DNA from: Flavobacterium sp. UBA2787
GTDB lineage: Bacteria; Bacteroidota; Bacteroidia; Flavobacteriales; Flavobacteriaceae
Assembly (NCBI GenBank): GCA_002352205.1
Contig: DEHZ01000003.1
Coordinates: forward strand, 94,805-158,804
Length of the DNA: 64,000 nt
Direction: 5' to 3'
The notes under the pieces are model-generated. The model made no database searches, had not been told where the DNA came from, and worked only from the letters and a program-made list of their open reading frames with translations. Positions within the stretch are counted from its first letter, which is position 1. Every line of letters starts with the position of its first letter. The position numbers were made by a program, and so were the translations under genes. Shown piece by piece: positions 56,185 through 64,000 of the stretch.

Positions 56185-56203
56185 CCCCCTCCAAAGGAGG
56201 GGG
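56185..56203. terminator. G/C-rich hairpin after map
   Basis: CCCCCTCC pairs perfectly with GGAGGGGG around an AAA loop, starting 13 nt after the map stop. In a genome this AT-rich such a hairpin stands out. It lacks a strong T tract, so it may act as a terminator or mRNA-end stabiliser. It resembles a dispersed Flavobacteria palindrome. Confidence 0.6.
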
Positions 56204-56262
56204 AGACTAGACGTTGAAATTTCTGCTTTCATGGCATTTAATTGAAATAAAACATTCAACTT

Positions 56263-57051
56263 ATGAATTGTAAAACGTGTGATTATTCCATCGATCCTAA
56301 TGCAAGATATTGCCCTAATTGCGGTGCTAAAATAGTTGATGAAAGACTTTCTTTGAAAGGAACTTGGGAGGAATTTATCGGTCCGTTTTTTAGTTGGGAT
56401 AATAATTTTTGGAGAACCTTTTTTGGGATGTTCAAAAATCCGAAGGATGTTTTGGAGGCTTATATTAGTGGGGCGAGAAAAAAATATTTTCACCCCTTTT
56501 CTTATATTATTTTGTATGCAACGGTAGCTGTTTTTTTCTATAAATTCTTTCCGATGGAATCTATCATGGAATATTCTGAAGGAATTTCTGACGGGGTTTC
56601 TAATAGCACAAAAAATGGTGCTAAAGCTCCAAAGATTGACATGAAACCTTTTATGGAGGCTATGATGAACTATTACAACTTTTTGATTTTGTTACTTATG
56701 CCTATTTATGCACTTACAAGTTACATAGTTTATCATAAAAGAGGTCATAATTTCTTTGAACATTTGGTTTTCAATAGCTACATTCAAACAAATCTAGGTT
56801 TTATATCGTTGGTTTTACAAGTACTATTGGTTAGCATATTAGGGATGACTTTTCAAAGTTATGCTACTCTATTTATGATCGTATTTGTATTTTATACAGT
56901 ATACATTTTAAAGAAATTGTACAATCAAAATTTAAAACAAACCATTTTTTCAGGCATTAAATATGTCCTTTTATTTTTTGGATTGTATTTAGGAGTAATG
57001 ACCATCTTCTCATTTCTTTTTGTCATAATCTTCTTTCTAACTAAGATGTAA
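56263..57051 (+). CDS. DUF3667 domain membrane protein
   Basis: 262 residues. An N-terminal zinc ribbon with four cysteines (CKTCDYSIDPNARYCPNC, residues 3-20), then a soluble linker (LSLKGTWEEFIGPFFSWDNNFWRT-type, a DUF3667 mark) and about five membrane helices (about 80-260). Function unknown. The stop shares one base with the ATG of the following methyltransferase, so they are coupled. Confidence 0.88.
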   Translation: MNCKTCDYSIDPNARYCPNCGAKIVDERLSLKGTWEEFIGPFFSWDNNFWRTFFGMFKNPKDVLEAYISGARKKYFHPFSYIILYATVAVFFYKFFPMESIMEYSEGISDGVSNSTKNGAKAPKIDMKPFMEAMMNYYNFLILLLMPIYALTSYIVYHKRGHNFFEHLVFNSYIQTNLGFISLVLQVLLVSILGMTFQSYATLFMIVFVFYTVYILKKLYNQNLKQTIFSGIKYVLLFFGLYLGVMTIFSFLFVIIFFLTKM

Positions 57052-57815
57052 TGAAAAAAGTTTTTAAGCTTATATTAAATACTATTCCGCGACCCATTCT
57101 TATTCGGTTAAGTTATGTGGCAAGACCAATCTTAGAATTTTTATTGAAAGGAAGTCGGTTTACAGATCCAATTGATGGAAAAAGTTTCAAGATGTTTTTA
57201 CCATACGGTTATGGAAAACAACGCAATAATGTTTTGTCTCCGAGTACACTTTCGTTGGAAAGACATCGGTTGTTATGGTTGTATTTGAATAATGAAACCG
57301 ATTTTTTTACAGCCCCAAAAAAAGTGTTACATTTTGCACCTGAACAAGCGTTTTACAAGCGTTTTAGGAATCAAAAGAATTTAGATTATACGACTACTGA
57401 TTTATTTTCGCCTTTGGCAGATGTGAAAGCGGATATTTGCAATCTTCCGTTTAAAGATGATTCGTATGATGTGATTTTGTGCAACCACGTTTTGGAGCAC
57501 ATTCCGGATGACACAAAAGCAATACAGGAATTGTACCGAGTTTTAAAACCGGGTGGGATGGGGATTTTTCAAATTCCGCAAGATTTGTCGAGAGCTACCA
57601 CTTTTTCGGATGATTCAATTACAGATCAAAAAGAACGAGCAAAAATATTTGGTCAGTATGATCATGTTCGTGTATATGGCAGAGATTATTTTGACAAATT
57701 GAGAAGCATTGGTTTTAGAGTTGTTGAAGAAGATTATACTTCCAAAATTTCACCTGATTTGGTGGAGAAATATTGTTTGGCAAAAGGGGAAATTATTCCG
57801 GTTTGTTTTAAATAA
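57051..57815 (+). CDS. Class I SAM-dependent methyltransferase
   Basis: 254 residues. A short N-terminal hydrophobic/basic section precedes the Rossmann core: VLHFAPEQAFYKRF, LPFKDDSYDVILCNHVLEHIPDD (motif for SAM binding and the UbiE/type 11 class) and LYRVLKPGGMGIFQIP. Substrate unknown; neighbouring DUF3667 gene is coupled to it by a 1-nt overlap, but no shared pathway is known. Confidence 0.88.
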   Translation: MKKVFKLILNTIPRPILIRLSYVARPILEFLLKGSRFTDPIDGKSFKMFLPYGYGKQRNNVLSPSTLSLERHRLLWLYLNNETDFFTAPKKVLHFAPEQAFYKRFRNQKNLDYTTTDLFSPLADVKADICNLPFKDDSYDVILCNHVLEHIPDDTKAIQELYRVLKPGGMGIFQIPQDLSRATTFSDDSITDQKERAKIFGQYDHVRVYGRDYFDKLRSIGFRVVEEDYTSKISPDLVEKYCLAKGEIIPVCFK

Positions 57816-57844
57816 TTTTTATTTATTTTATCATTTTCAATGAT

Positions 57845-57872
57845 AAAAAAAACCCACGGTTGAAACCGTGGG
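57845..57872 (-). terminator. Intrinsic terminator after the M16 peptidase gene
   Basis: On the minus strand CCCACGG pairs with CCGTGGG around TTTCAA, followed by a run of eight T. It lies 30 nt past the M16 stop. The stem also serves the convergent methyltransferase gene ending at 57815. Confidence 0.85.
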
Positions 57873-57901
57873 CTAGTAAATAAAATCATATTATTAGTGT
57901 T

Positions 57902-60709
57902 TTATTCCTCCGGCATTAACATCGCCACAACCTTATCTTTTGAAAGGTATTTTTTAGCAACAGCCTGAATGTCTTTTGCAGTAACTGCATCTATTTTTTG
58001 TTCCACTTGTAAAATTTCATCTGCTGAAACTCCATAAGTAAATGAACGGGTTAGATAAGACATCCAATAATTATTTTGCTTGATTTTTTCTTTGTAATCT
58101 AATTTTTCGGCTTCTTTGAACTTGTTTACATCTTTTTCTTCAGGACCATTTTCGATAATTTTGTTTAATTCTCTCAAGGCTGATTGCGTTAATGTTTCTG
58201 CATTTTCAGGTCCACAAGGGAAATTAATTGTGAAATTATAGCTTCCGTTAGGCACTTTGTTCATGCTTCCTCTGGCATTTGCTCCATAAACACCACTTTC
58301 ATTTTCACGAAGTTCTTCTATTAATTTAATGGTAAGAACTTCTCCGGCAGCTCTTAAAGCTAAAGCTTCTTTTGCATCATACTTACAATCGCCATAGAAC
58401 ATAATGTTAACTGTGCTTTTTGGATCTTTACCTTTTTTAACCACTTTTTTCAAGTCGCCTTTCAACATTCTGTAGCCTAAATCAACAGCTTTTTCAGTTG
58501 TTCCGTTGGAAGGCAATGAAGCTAAATATTGACTTGCAAATTCTTCTAATTTTTGATCGTCAATGTTTCCAACAAAATAGAAATGGAAGTCGGCTGCATT
58601 GGCAAAACGCTCTTTGTATTTTTTATATGCTAATTCGTAATCTGTTTTTTCCCAAGCGGCATCATCTGGTAAAATTCCTTTGAAACGCGGGTTGTCTTGA
58701 TTCAAATAAGTATATAATTCATTTTGAAAATGCATTGTTGGCATGGCTTTCATATTAGCCATAAAACCATTTTGTTTGATTTTATAACTTTCAAACGCTT
58801 CTTTATCCATATTCAAATCAGTAAAGTAAGCATAAACGGTTTGGAAAAGATATTCTAAATCTTTTGGTGCTGCTGAACCTCTAAAACCTTCTTGCGTTCC
58901 TCCTACATACGGATTAACTCTTGCAATTTTACCGGTCATGAATTTATTGATGTCATTCAATTTCATTCCGGAGAAACCGGCCTCCGTAAGTCCGCCCATT
59001 GCCCATTGCACTTTTTCGTATTCTTCGTTACCAATTAAATTTGATCCTCCAAAACTTAGAGCTTCAAAAAGAACTTCGTCATTTTTAAAGTCTGTTTTTT
59101 TGTAGGTTACTTTAGCTCCGTTTGATAAAGTTAACGTTGTTGTTCCAATTTTATCGTTTGTTTCTTTTTTGGTAACAGAACCTTTTTTTACAGGGTTTCT
59201 AAGTAAACTTTCAGCAACAGCTTCATCAACATAGGCAGTGATAGAAGATTTATCAACTTTAATTGAATTTAAAACTTCTTGTTCGGTTGGTTTAACCATA
59301 CCTTCTTTTTCGGGTCCGGTTAAAATAATTACTCTATTATCTTCTTTAATGTAACCGCTAATCAACTTGTTGGTTTCTTCCACTGATATAGTTGGCAATA
59401 GTTTTTGCATGGTTTTAAAAGTCCACTCTATGCCTGGAACCGGATCATTTTGTAGAAAATTACCTTGGTATTCCCATACATAATTTTCTGATTCTGTTTT
59501 ATCTCTTTCGTTGTATTGTTGTTCGATTTGCGATAAAAATTCAGTTTTAGCTCTTTCTAATTCACCAGCTGTAAAACCAAAAGCTTTTACTCTTTCATTT
59601 TCTTCAACTAGAATTTTTAAAGCTTCTAATTGCTTGTCTTGAGGTACCATCGCGAAAGATTGGAATGCTTTTTTTGTTTTAGCATACGTTCCTCCATAAT
59701 ACGAATAACCATAAGTGAAAGGTGGATTTGGTGAATTTCTCTTTTCTTCTAAACGATTGTTTAGCATTGTAGCAAACAAACCGATAGTTAGTTCTTCCTT
59801 CATATCACCAATTGTTTTAACCACTTTTGGCTCATCATAATCTTTATAAAGCAATTGCACTTGAGTGAACGCCGCTTCGGGATCACTTTCTACTGCAACA
59901 AAAGTTTCTTTGTGATTTGGAACATCAAATTTAGTTCTTGGACGTTCTTTTTTAGGGTTTTTGTAAGGTGAAAAATGAGAAATAATCTTTTTCTCCATTT
60001 CAGCCACATCAATATCACCAACTACTATCACGCTCATCAAATTTGGTCTGTACCAATCTTTGTAGAAATTAACCACTTTATCATAAGTAAAGTTTTCTAG
60101 AATTTCTTTTTGCCCAATAGGAAGACGTTTTGCATAATGTGAATTATACATCATTTTTGGCATAAATCGACCCATCATTCTCTTGTCTGCACCTAAACCA
60201 ATTCTATATTCTTCTAAAACAACACCTCTTTCTTTGTCAATTTCTTCGGGAGTTAACGTTGTATTAAAAGCCCAATCTTCAATGATTTGAAAACCTTTTT
60301 CCAATTTTTCAGGATCATCAGATGGAATTGGTAAAAAATAAACAGTTTCATCGAAACTTGTGTAAGCATTCAAATGCTGACCAAACTTTACACCAATGCT
60401 TTGTAAATAATCTACTAATTCATTTTTTGGAAAGTTCTTAGTTCCGTTGAAACACATATGCTCCATAAAGTGAGCTAAACCTTGTTGATCATCATTTTCA
60501 AGAATGGAACCTGCGTTGATGACAAGTCGCAAATCAACTTTGTTTTCAGGTTTCGCATTCTTTTTAATGTAATACGTTAATCCGTTTTTTAATTTTCCGG
60601 TTTTCACTGAAGGATCCATCGGAATCGGACTGTCAAGTTTTAGTTCTTGAGCAAAAACCAATGATGGTAATGCTAACAAAAACAAGAATAGTTTGTTTAG
60701 TTTTTTCAT
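57902..60709 (-). CDS. M16-family (pitrilysin/insulinase-like) zinc metallopeptidase
   Basis: 935 residues with a signal peptide (1-20). The inverted zinc motif HFMEH has His80, Glu83 and His84; the third ligand Glu fits in the ERGVVLEEY segment. The two-half M16 layout is visible (a second, inactive M16 domain from about 510). Exported, so it acts on peptides in the periplasm or outside. Start and terminator isolate it as a single-gene unit. Confidence 0.93.
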   Translation of the reverse strand: MKKLNKLFLFLLALPSLVFAQELKLDSPIPMDPSVKTGKLKNGLTYYIKKNAKPENKVDLRLVINAGSILENDDQQGLAHFMEHMCFNGTKNFPKNELVDYLQSIGVKFGQHLNAYTSFDETVYFLPIPSDDPEKLEKGFQIIEDWAFNTTLTPEEIDKERGVVLEEYRIGLGADKRMMGRFMPKMMYNSHYAKRLPIGQKEILENFTYDKVVNFYKDWYRPNLMSVIVVGDIDVAEMEKKIISHFSPYKNPKKERPRTKFDVPNHKETFVAVESDPEAAFTQVQLLYKDYDEPKVVKTIGDMKEELTIGLFATMLNNRLEEKRNSPNPPFTYGYSYYGGTYAKTKKAFQSFAMVPQDKQLEALKILVEENERVKAFGFTAGELERAKTEFLSQIEQQYNERDKTESENYVWEYQGNFLQNDPVPGIEWTFKTMQKLLPTISVEETNKLISGYIKEDNRVIILTGPEKEGMVKPTEQEVLNSIKVDKSSITAYVDEAVAESLLRNPVKKGSVTKKETNDKIGTTTLTLSNGAKVTYKKTDFKNDEVLFEALSFGGSNLIGNEEYEKVQWAMGGLTEAGFSGMKLNDINKFMTGKIARVNPYVGGTQEGFRGSAAPKDLEYLFQTVYAYFTDLNMDKEAFESYKIKQNGFMANMKAMPTMHFQNELYTYLNQDNPRFKGILPDDAAWEKTDYELAYKKYKERFANAADFHFYFVGNIDDQKLEEFASQYLASLPSNGTTEKAVDLGYRMLKGDLKKVVKKGKDPKSTVNIMFYGDCKYDAKEALALRAAGEVLTIKLIEELRENESGVYGANARGSMNKVPNGSYNFTINFPCGPENAETLTQSALRELNKIIENGPEEKDVNKFKEAEKLDYKEKIKQNNYWMSYLTRSFTYGVSADEILQVEQKIDAVTAKDIQAVAKKYLSKDKVVAMLMPEE

Positions 60710-60802
60710 ATAAAAATATTTAATGGTTTGTAAATCTAAATGTATAACTTCAAATGTTAAAACTTATTATATTTTCTTTAACGAAAAAACCTACTTTTAG
60801 AA

Positions 60803-61822
60803 TCATTCTAAAATAAGTGACTGAAAATTAGTCGTTTTAAATTGTTGAATTTGGTTTTCTTCGTCAGAATAAATTAGTAAAACATATAAGTCTTGTCTTG
60901 ACTGAAGTAACTTTTTGATGTTTTCCATTTCCATAATCATAAAAGCAGTGGCATAACCATCCGCTTCAATGCTTCTTGATGCTAAAACGGTCGCACTTAA
61001 GATTGAACCTTTTTGAGAAAGTCCGTTTTTGGGGTTGATTATATGAACGAATTTTTGTCCGGATAATGAATCGGTCACTACTTTTCTGTAATTTCCTGAT
61101 GTTGCCATTCCGAGGTTTTCTAATTTAATTTTGGCGATTAATGTTCGTTCTTCCGGTTTTTGAGTTGGATCATCAATACCGATTACCCAATTTTTGTTTT
61201 CTATGGTATTTTTACCAAAAGCAAAAATTTCACCACCAATTTCAACAATTCCGTTTAGAATACCTTTTGATTTTAGAAAATCAGCTACAACATCCACAGA
61301 ATAACCTTGAGCAATGGCATTAAAATCAAAATAGGTTTGATTGAATTTTTTTGAAATGGTTTTATTTTCATTTAATTTAACTTTATCAAAACCGACAAAT
61401 TGTAGCAAACTATCAACTTTAAATGGATTTAAATCTATTTTTTCTTTAGTTGGACCAAAACCATAAGCATTGACCAAAACACCAATTGTTGGATCAAAAA
61501 GGCCATTTGTTTTTTGATAAATTTTTTGCGAAGTTTTAAACGTTTCCACAAAAAAATCATCAACTACAATTGTAGAATCTCCAGCATTAATTTTTGAAAT
61601 TTGTGAATCTGGTCGATAGGTGGAAAGTGACATATCAAAAGCCAATAACAACGAATCGATTGATGATTTTTTAATAACTTCTGTAGAGTTTATGTATTTT
61701 ATGGCATACGTACTTCCTTGTGCTTCTCCTTGAATTACAAAAATCTTTTCTTTTTGATTTTCTTGACAACTAATCATAAGAAACGCAAAAACGAAAACAC
61801 TAACTAATTTCTTTAATTCCAT
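60803..61822 (-). CDS. apbE: FAD:protein FMN transferase ApbE
   Basis: 339 residues. A lipobox (LMISC) makes it an envelope lipoprotein. Signatures: QGSTYAIKYI near the start, STYRPDSQISKIN, AIAQGYSVDVVADFL and EIGGEIFAFGKN, matching flavin transferases that attach FMN to threonine in NqrB and NqrC. The nqrF gene lies 1.3 kb upstream on the same strand, so it likely matures the Na+-pumping complex. It overlaps the upstream gene by 23 nt. Confidence 0.93.
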   Translation of the reverse strand: MELKKLVSVFVFAFLMISCQENQKEKIFVIQGEAQGSTYAIKYINSTEVIKKSSIDSLLLAFDMSLSTYRPDSQISKINAGDSTIVVDDFFVETFKTSQKIYQKTNGLFDPTIGVLVNAYGFGPTKEKIDLNPFKVDSLLQFVGFDKVKLNENKTISKKFNQTYFDFNAIAQGYSVDVVADFLKSKGILNGIVEIGGEIFAFGKNTIENKNWVIGIDDPTQKPEERTLIAKIKLENLGMATSGNYRKVVTDSLSGQKFVHIINPKNGLSQKGSILSATVLASRSIEADGYATAFMIMEMENIKKLLQSRQDLYVLLIYSDEENQIQQFKTTNFQSLILE

Positions 61823-62165
61823 TGTAATTGATGATATAATCTTGATTTTTTGTAACTGGTTTTTCGTAATCTAAAGCATTGGCAATTCCTACTCCGGCAT
61901 AAAGAACTTTTGCTTTGAGTTTTGTAGCGTGTTCTTTAAACGTTTCCATCCAAATTGAATCATATTCTTCCGGATTATTTGGATAATCGAAAACAGTAAC
62001 CAGAACAAAATGCAGTGTATTGGTTGGTTTGTCAACACAAACAAATTGAGGGTGTCGCTTAAGTTGACTATTCACTGCGATGAACTCAAACCCTTGGCTT
62101 TCGAGTTCTTTACCAACATAATTCATCGCTATGTTGTGGAGGTCTTGATCTGATAAAATTTCCAT
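61800..62165 (-). CDS. Small protein linked to Nqr genes
   Basis: 121 residues, no signal or membrane helix, so cytosolic. Its opening (MEILSDQDLHNIAMNYVGKELESQGFEFI) and QFVCVDKPTNTLHFVLV core belong to a conserved Flavobacteria protein that databases sometimes label NqrF-like; it has no FeS, FAD or NADH motif, so that label is not justified by sequence. Its 3' end overlaps apbE by 23 nt, which suggests coupled translation and a role in Nqr assembly or regulation (inference). Confidence 0.7.
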   Translation of the reverse strand: MEILSDQDLHNIAMNYVGKELESQGFEFIAVNSQLKRHPQFVCVDKPTNTLHFVLVTVFDYPNNPEEYDSIWMETFKEHATKLKAKVLYAGVGIANALDYEKPVTKNQDYIINYNGIKEIS

Positions 62166-62197
62166 TTCACAAAGGTAAGTTTTTAATTGTTATACAT

Positions 62198-62227
62198 AAA
62201 AAAACCGACTCATTTCTAAATCGGTTT
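62198..62227 (-). terminator. Imperfect terminator after the BON/SH3 gene
   Basis: AAACCGA pairs with TCGGTTT, but the upper stem is broken (C-A). Apart from two base changes it is the same sequence as the perfect hairpin at 63079-63104. A T run follows on the minus strand. Confidence 0.65.
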
Positions 62228-62247
62228 ATATCGTTTTTATTAAAAAA

Positions 62248-62664
62248 TTATGCTCTCAAATATCTTGCGTAAGCATAACCTTCTTCGCCGTCTTTGGTTC
62301 TGATTATCCACCACTCGTCTGACGTTTGTTCAACTAAAGTAACCACTTCGCCTTTTGCAGCTTTACCAACAATTGATCCTTCTGTGGAAGGTTCTCTTCT
62401 AATATTTAAGTTACTGCTTTCAGTAGCTACAACTAAAGTTGTACCGGGAACTAATCCAGCTACTTGAACATCAACATTAATATCACTTGCCGAAAAATTT
62501 GGGTCAATTAGTCCTAATGCATCCCAAACAGCATCTTTTGATTTATTATATGCAGTAGTTCCGGAAACATAAAGAATACCATCTTGTTCTACTACTTGTA
62601 AATTATTAATTCCTGCAGATTGAGCAGCTGCTACAACACTTGCATATTTATTGGATAATGTCAT
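62248..62664 (-). CDS. BON plus SH3-like domain protein
   Basis: 138 residues, no signal peptide. The N-terminal half (about 3-65) reads as a BON-like repeat (KYASVVAAAQSAGINNLQVVEQDGILYVSGTT), the C-terminal half (about 78-137) as an SH3b domain (LNIRREPSTEGSIVGKAAKGEVVTLVEQ, WWIIRTKDGEEGYAYARYL). Typically seen in stress or envelope proteins; here it appears cytosolic. It follows a BON lipoprotein by 8 nt, so the pair is an operon. Function unknown. Confidence 0.82.
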   Translation of the reverse strand: MTLSNKYASVVAAAQSAGINNLQVVEQDGILYVSGTTAYNKSKDAVWDALGLIDPNFSASDINVDVQVAGLVPGTTLVVATESSNLNIRREPSTEGSIVGKAAKGEVVTLVEQTSDEWWIIRTKDGEEGYAYARYLRA

Positions 62665-62672
62665 AGTTTGAA

Positions 62673-63014
62673 TTAATTAGTATAGTTATAATTTACTTTA
62701 CCAACTTTTAATGCATCAATAGACATTTTGATTGCTCTGGCTTGATCTGGAGTAACCTTTCCAGTAATGGTAAGTTCATCATTAACAACTTCTGCTTTAA
62801 CGTTAGGAAAATCCTTTAAAGCATCATTTACTTTTTGCACTACTTCGGGAGAAACTGCAGAAACAGTTTCAACTTGAATGGGTTCTACTGGAGCTGGTTC
62901 AACAACTTCAACTGGTGTTTCAACTGAAACAGGCTCAGTTGCTTTCTTTTTACAAGAAACAACTGCTGCAGCCATCAATAGTGATAGAGCTGCGATTTTG
63001 AATGTTTTTTTCAT
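62673..63014 (-). CDS. BON-domain lipoprotein
   Basis: 113 residues. Signal with lipobox AVVSC, a short Pro/Glu/Val-rich linker (about 30-55), then a BON domain (VQKVNDALKDFPNVKAEVVNDELTITGKVT). BON domains often bind membranes or polysaccharides. It heads a two-gene unit with the BON/SH3 protein. It is flanked upstream by the nqrF terminator. Confidence 0.85.
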   Translation of the reverse strand: MKKTFKIAALSLLMAAAVVSCKKKATEPVSVETPVEVVEPAPVEPIQVETVSAVSPEVVQKVNDALKDFPNVKAEVVNDELTITGKVTPDQARAIKMSIDALKVGKVNYNYTN

Positions 63015-63073
63015 AATAAATAATATGTGTGTATAAATATTAACAAATTTATGCTAAAAAACTTTACTAAAAA

Positions 63074-63104
63074 TAAAAAAACCGATTCATTTCTGAATCG
63101 GTTT
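63074..63104 (-). terminator. Intrinsic terminator after nqrF
   Basis: AAACCGATTCA pairs perfectly with TGAATCGGTTT over 11 bp around TTTC, followed by a T run on the minus strand. It lies 22 nt past the nqrF stop. Confidence 0.88.
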
Positions 63105-63125
63105 AAGTATTTTATTAAAATTGGA

Positions 63126-64000
63126 CTATCCTCCAAAGTCATCAAAACGAATGTTTTCCGGTGGCATTCCGAAATCTTCACCCATTTTTTGAACAGCATT
63201 GTTCATCATTGGTGGACCACAGAAATACAACTCAATATCTTCCGGATTTTCGTGTTTAGATAAGTAATTATCAATTACAACGTTGTGAATAAATCCAACA
63301 AAACCATCGCCTTCTCCACTTGTTCCGTCTTTTACTTTCCAGTTATCTTCCGGTAATGGTTCAGACAAAGCCATGTAGAATTTAAAGTTCGGGAAATCCT
63401 TTTCTAAAGCTCTAAAATGATCAACATAGAATAATTCCCGTTTTGAACGACCACCATACCAATAGGTCACTTTTCTTCCTGTTTTTACAGTTCTGAATAG
63501 GTGATATAAATGTGAACGCATTGGAGCCATTCCGGCACCACCTCCAACATACAACATTTCTGCTTCACTTTCATTGATAAAAAATTCTCCATAAGGTCCA
63601 GATACAATTACAGGATCACCTGCTTTTCTTGAGAAAATGTATGATGATGCAATTCCAGGGTTAACCGATGTCCAACCATTTTTAGCTCTGTCCCAAGGCG
63701 GCGTAGCCACACGAACATTTAGCATAATTTTTCTTCCTTCTGCCGGGTAAGAAGCCATTGAATAGGCTCTTTCAACCAATTCAGTGTTTTTCATCACTAA
63801 TGGCCATAAATTGAATTTATCCCATTCTGCTTTAAATTTATCAGGTTCACCAGGATGTTCTTCCGGATGAGCAGTAATATCAATATCGGAATATTTTACT
63901 TCACATTTAGGAATTTCAATTTGAATATATCCGCCTGCTTCATAATGCATATCGTCCGGTAATTCAACAATGAATTCTTTAATAAACGAAGCAACGTTAT
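63126..64000 (-). CDS. nqrF: NADH:quinone reductase (Na+-translocating) subunit F, 3' part
   Basis: The C-terminal 291 or so residues of NqrF; the frame is open past the window edge, so the N-terminal membrane helix and [2Fe-2S] domain are outside. Visible: the FAD-binding motif RAYSMASYP, the flavin phosphate segment, the NADH-binding [13 protein letters not shown] and the C-terminal [19 protein letters not shown]. Electron entry subunit of the Na+-pumping complex. The rest of nqr lies beyond 64000. Confidence 0.96.
   Translation of the reverse strand, partial: NVASFIKEFIVELPDDMHYEAGGYIQIEIPKCEVKYSDIDITAHPEEHPGEPDKFKAEWDKFNLWPLVMKNTELVERAYSMASYPAEGRKIMLNVRVATPPWDRAKNGWTSVNPGIASSYIFSRKAGDPVIVSGPYGEFFINESEAEMLYVGGGAGMAPMRSHLYHLFRTVKTGRKVTYWYGGRSKRELFYVDHFRALEKDFPNFKFYMALSEPLPEDNWKVKDGTSGEGDGFVGFIHNVVIDNYLSKHENPEDIELYFCGPPMMNNAVQKMGEDFGMPPENIRFDDFGG

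Noticed and set aside
61800-62165. Small protein as an NqrF paralogue
   Set aside because: It lacks FeS cysteines, the FAD motif and the NADH motif, so only gene context links it to Nqr.

Overview
The window is a contiguous, AT-rich bacterial chromosome segment from the Bacteroidota, almost certainly family Flavobacteriaceae and probably Flavobacterium or a near relative. Pointers are the gliding genes gldB and gldC, a type IX secretion (type B sorting) C-terminal domain, DUF6702, DUF3667 and DUF5916 proteins, the Flavobacteria-type FtsL and FtsZ, and many promoters with the Bacteroidota -7 box TAnnTTTG instead of an E. coli -10 box. I see no prophage, transposase, CRISPR array or rRNA.

Layout. 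1-600: tRNA-Arg(UCG) and yqeY. 700-16.4 kb (minus strand): an uninterrupted dcw cluster transcribed mraZ-rsmH-ftsL-ftsI-murE-mraY-murD-ftsW-murG-murC-ftsQ-ftsA-ftsZ, with many overlaps and a hairpin terminator after ftsZ. There is no ddl. It opens with phased MraZ-type boxes. 16.7-21.1 kb: alpha/beta hydrolase, engB, gldB-gldC, nadE and a LuxR-type response regulator. 21.2-28.8 kb: a DnaG primase with a dead zinc site, an ECF sigma/anti-sigma/outer-membrane-protein operon, a polyprenyl diphosphate synthase, rlmN and an O-methyltransferase. 28.8-35.7 kb (minus): PAP2 phosphatase, tatA, and an operon of four carboxypeptidase-regulatory-like proteins, a DUF6702 protein and an M1 aminopeptidase. 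35.9-40.7 kb: dipeptidase E, two small membrane proteins, tRNA-Gly(UCC), a GNAT acetyltransferase and two unrelated L,D-transpeptidases facing each other. 40.9-48.5 kb: a DUF5916 outer-membrane protein, gpmI and a large T9SS-secreted protein. 48.6-53.8 kb: a TetR regulator with a tripartite ABC/HlyD/TolC export operon. 53.8-57.8 kb: acyl-CoA transferase, map, a DUF3667 protein and a methyltransferase. 57.9-64.0 kb (minus): M16 peptidase, apbE, an Nqr-linked small protein, two BON-domain proteins and the 3' part of nqrF.

How the genes work together. The dcw operon makes lipid II precursors (MurC, D, E, G, MraY) and the septal machine (FtsZ, A, Q, L, W, I), with MraZ as likely autoregulator; the two L,D-transpeptidases and the polyprenyl synthase also touch the envelope. 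NqrF and ApbE belong to the sodium-pumping NADH:quinone oxidoreductase system, with ApbE supplying covalent FMN.

The items most worth a second look are: two 140-nt intergenic structured elements with a compensatory base change; helically phased GTGGTA repeats upstream of mraZ; a tandem family of detached TonB-receptor-like N-terminal modules; an ABC exporter whose nucleotide-binding domain has lost nearly every catalytic motif but Walker A; a DnaG with all four zinc ligands replaced; and a palindrome overlapping the TetR-gene promoter. Most of the window is otherwise ordinary core genome.
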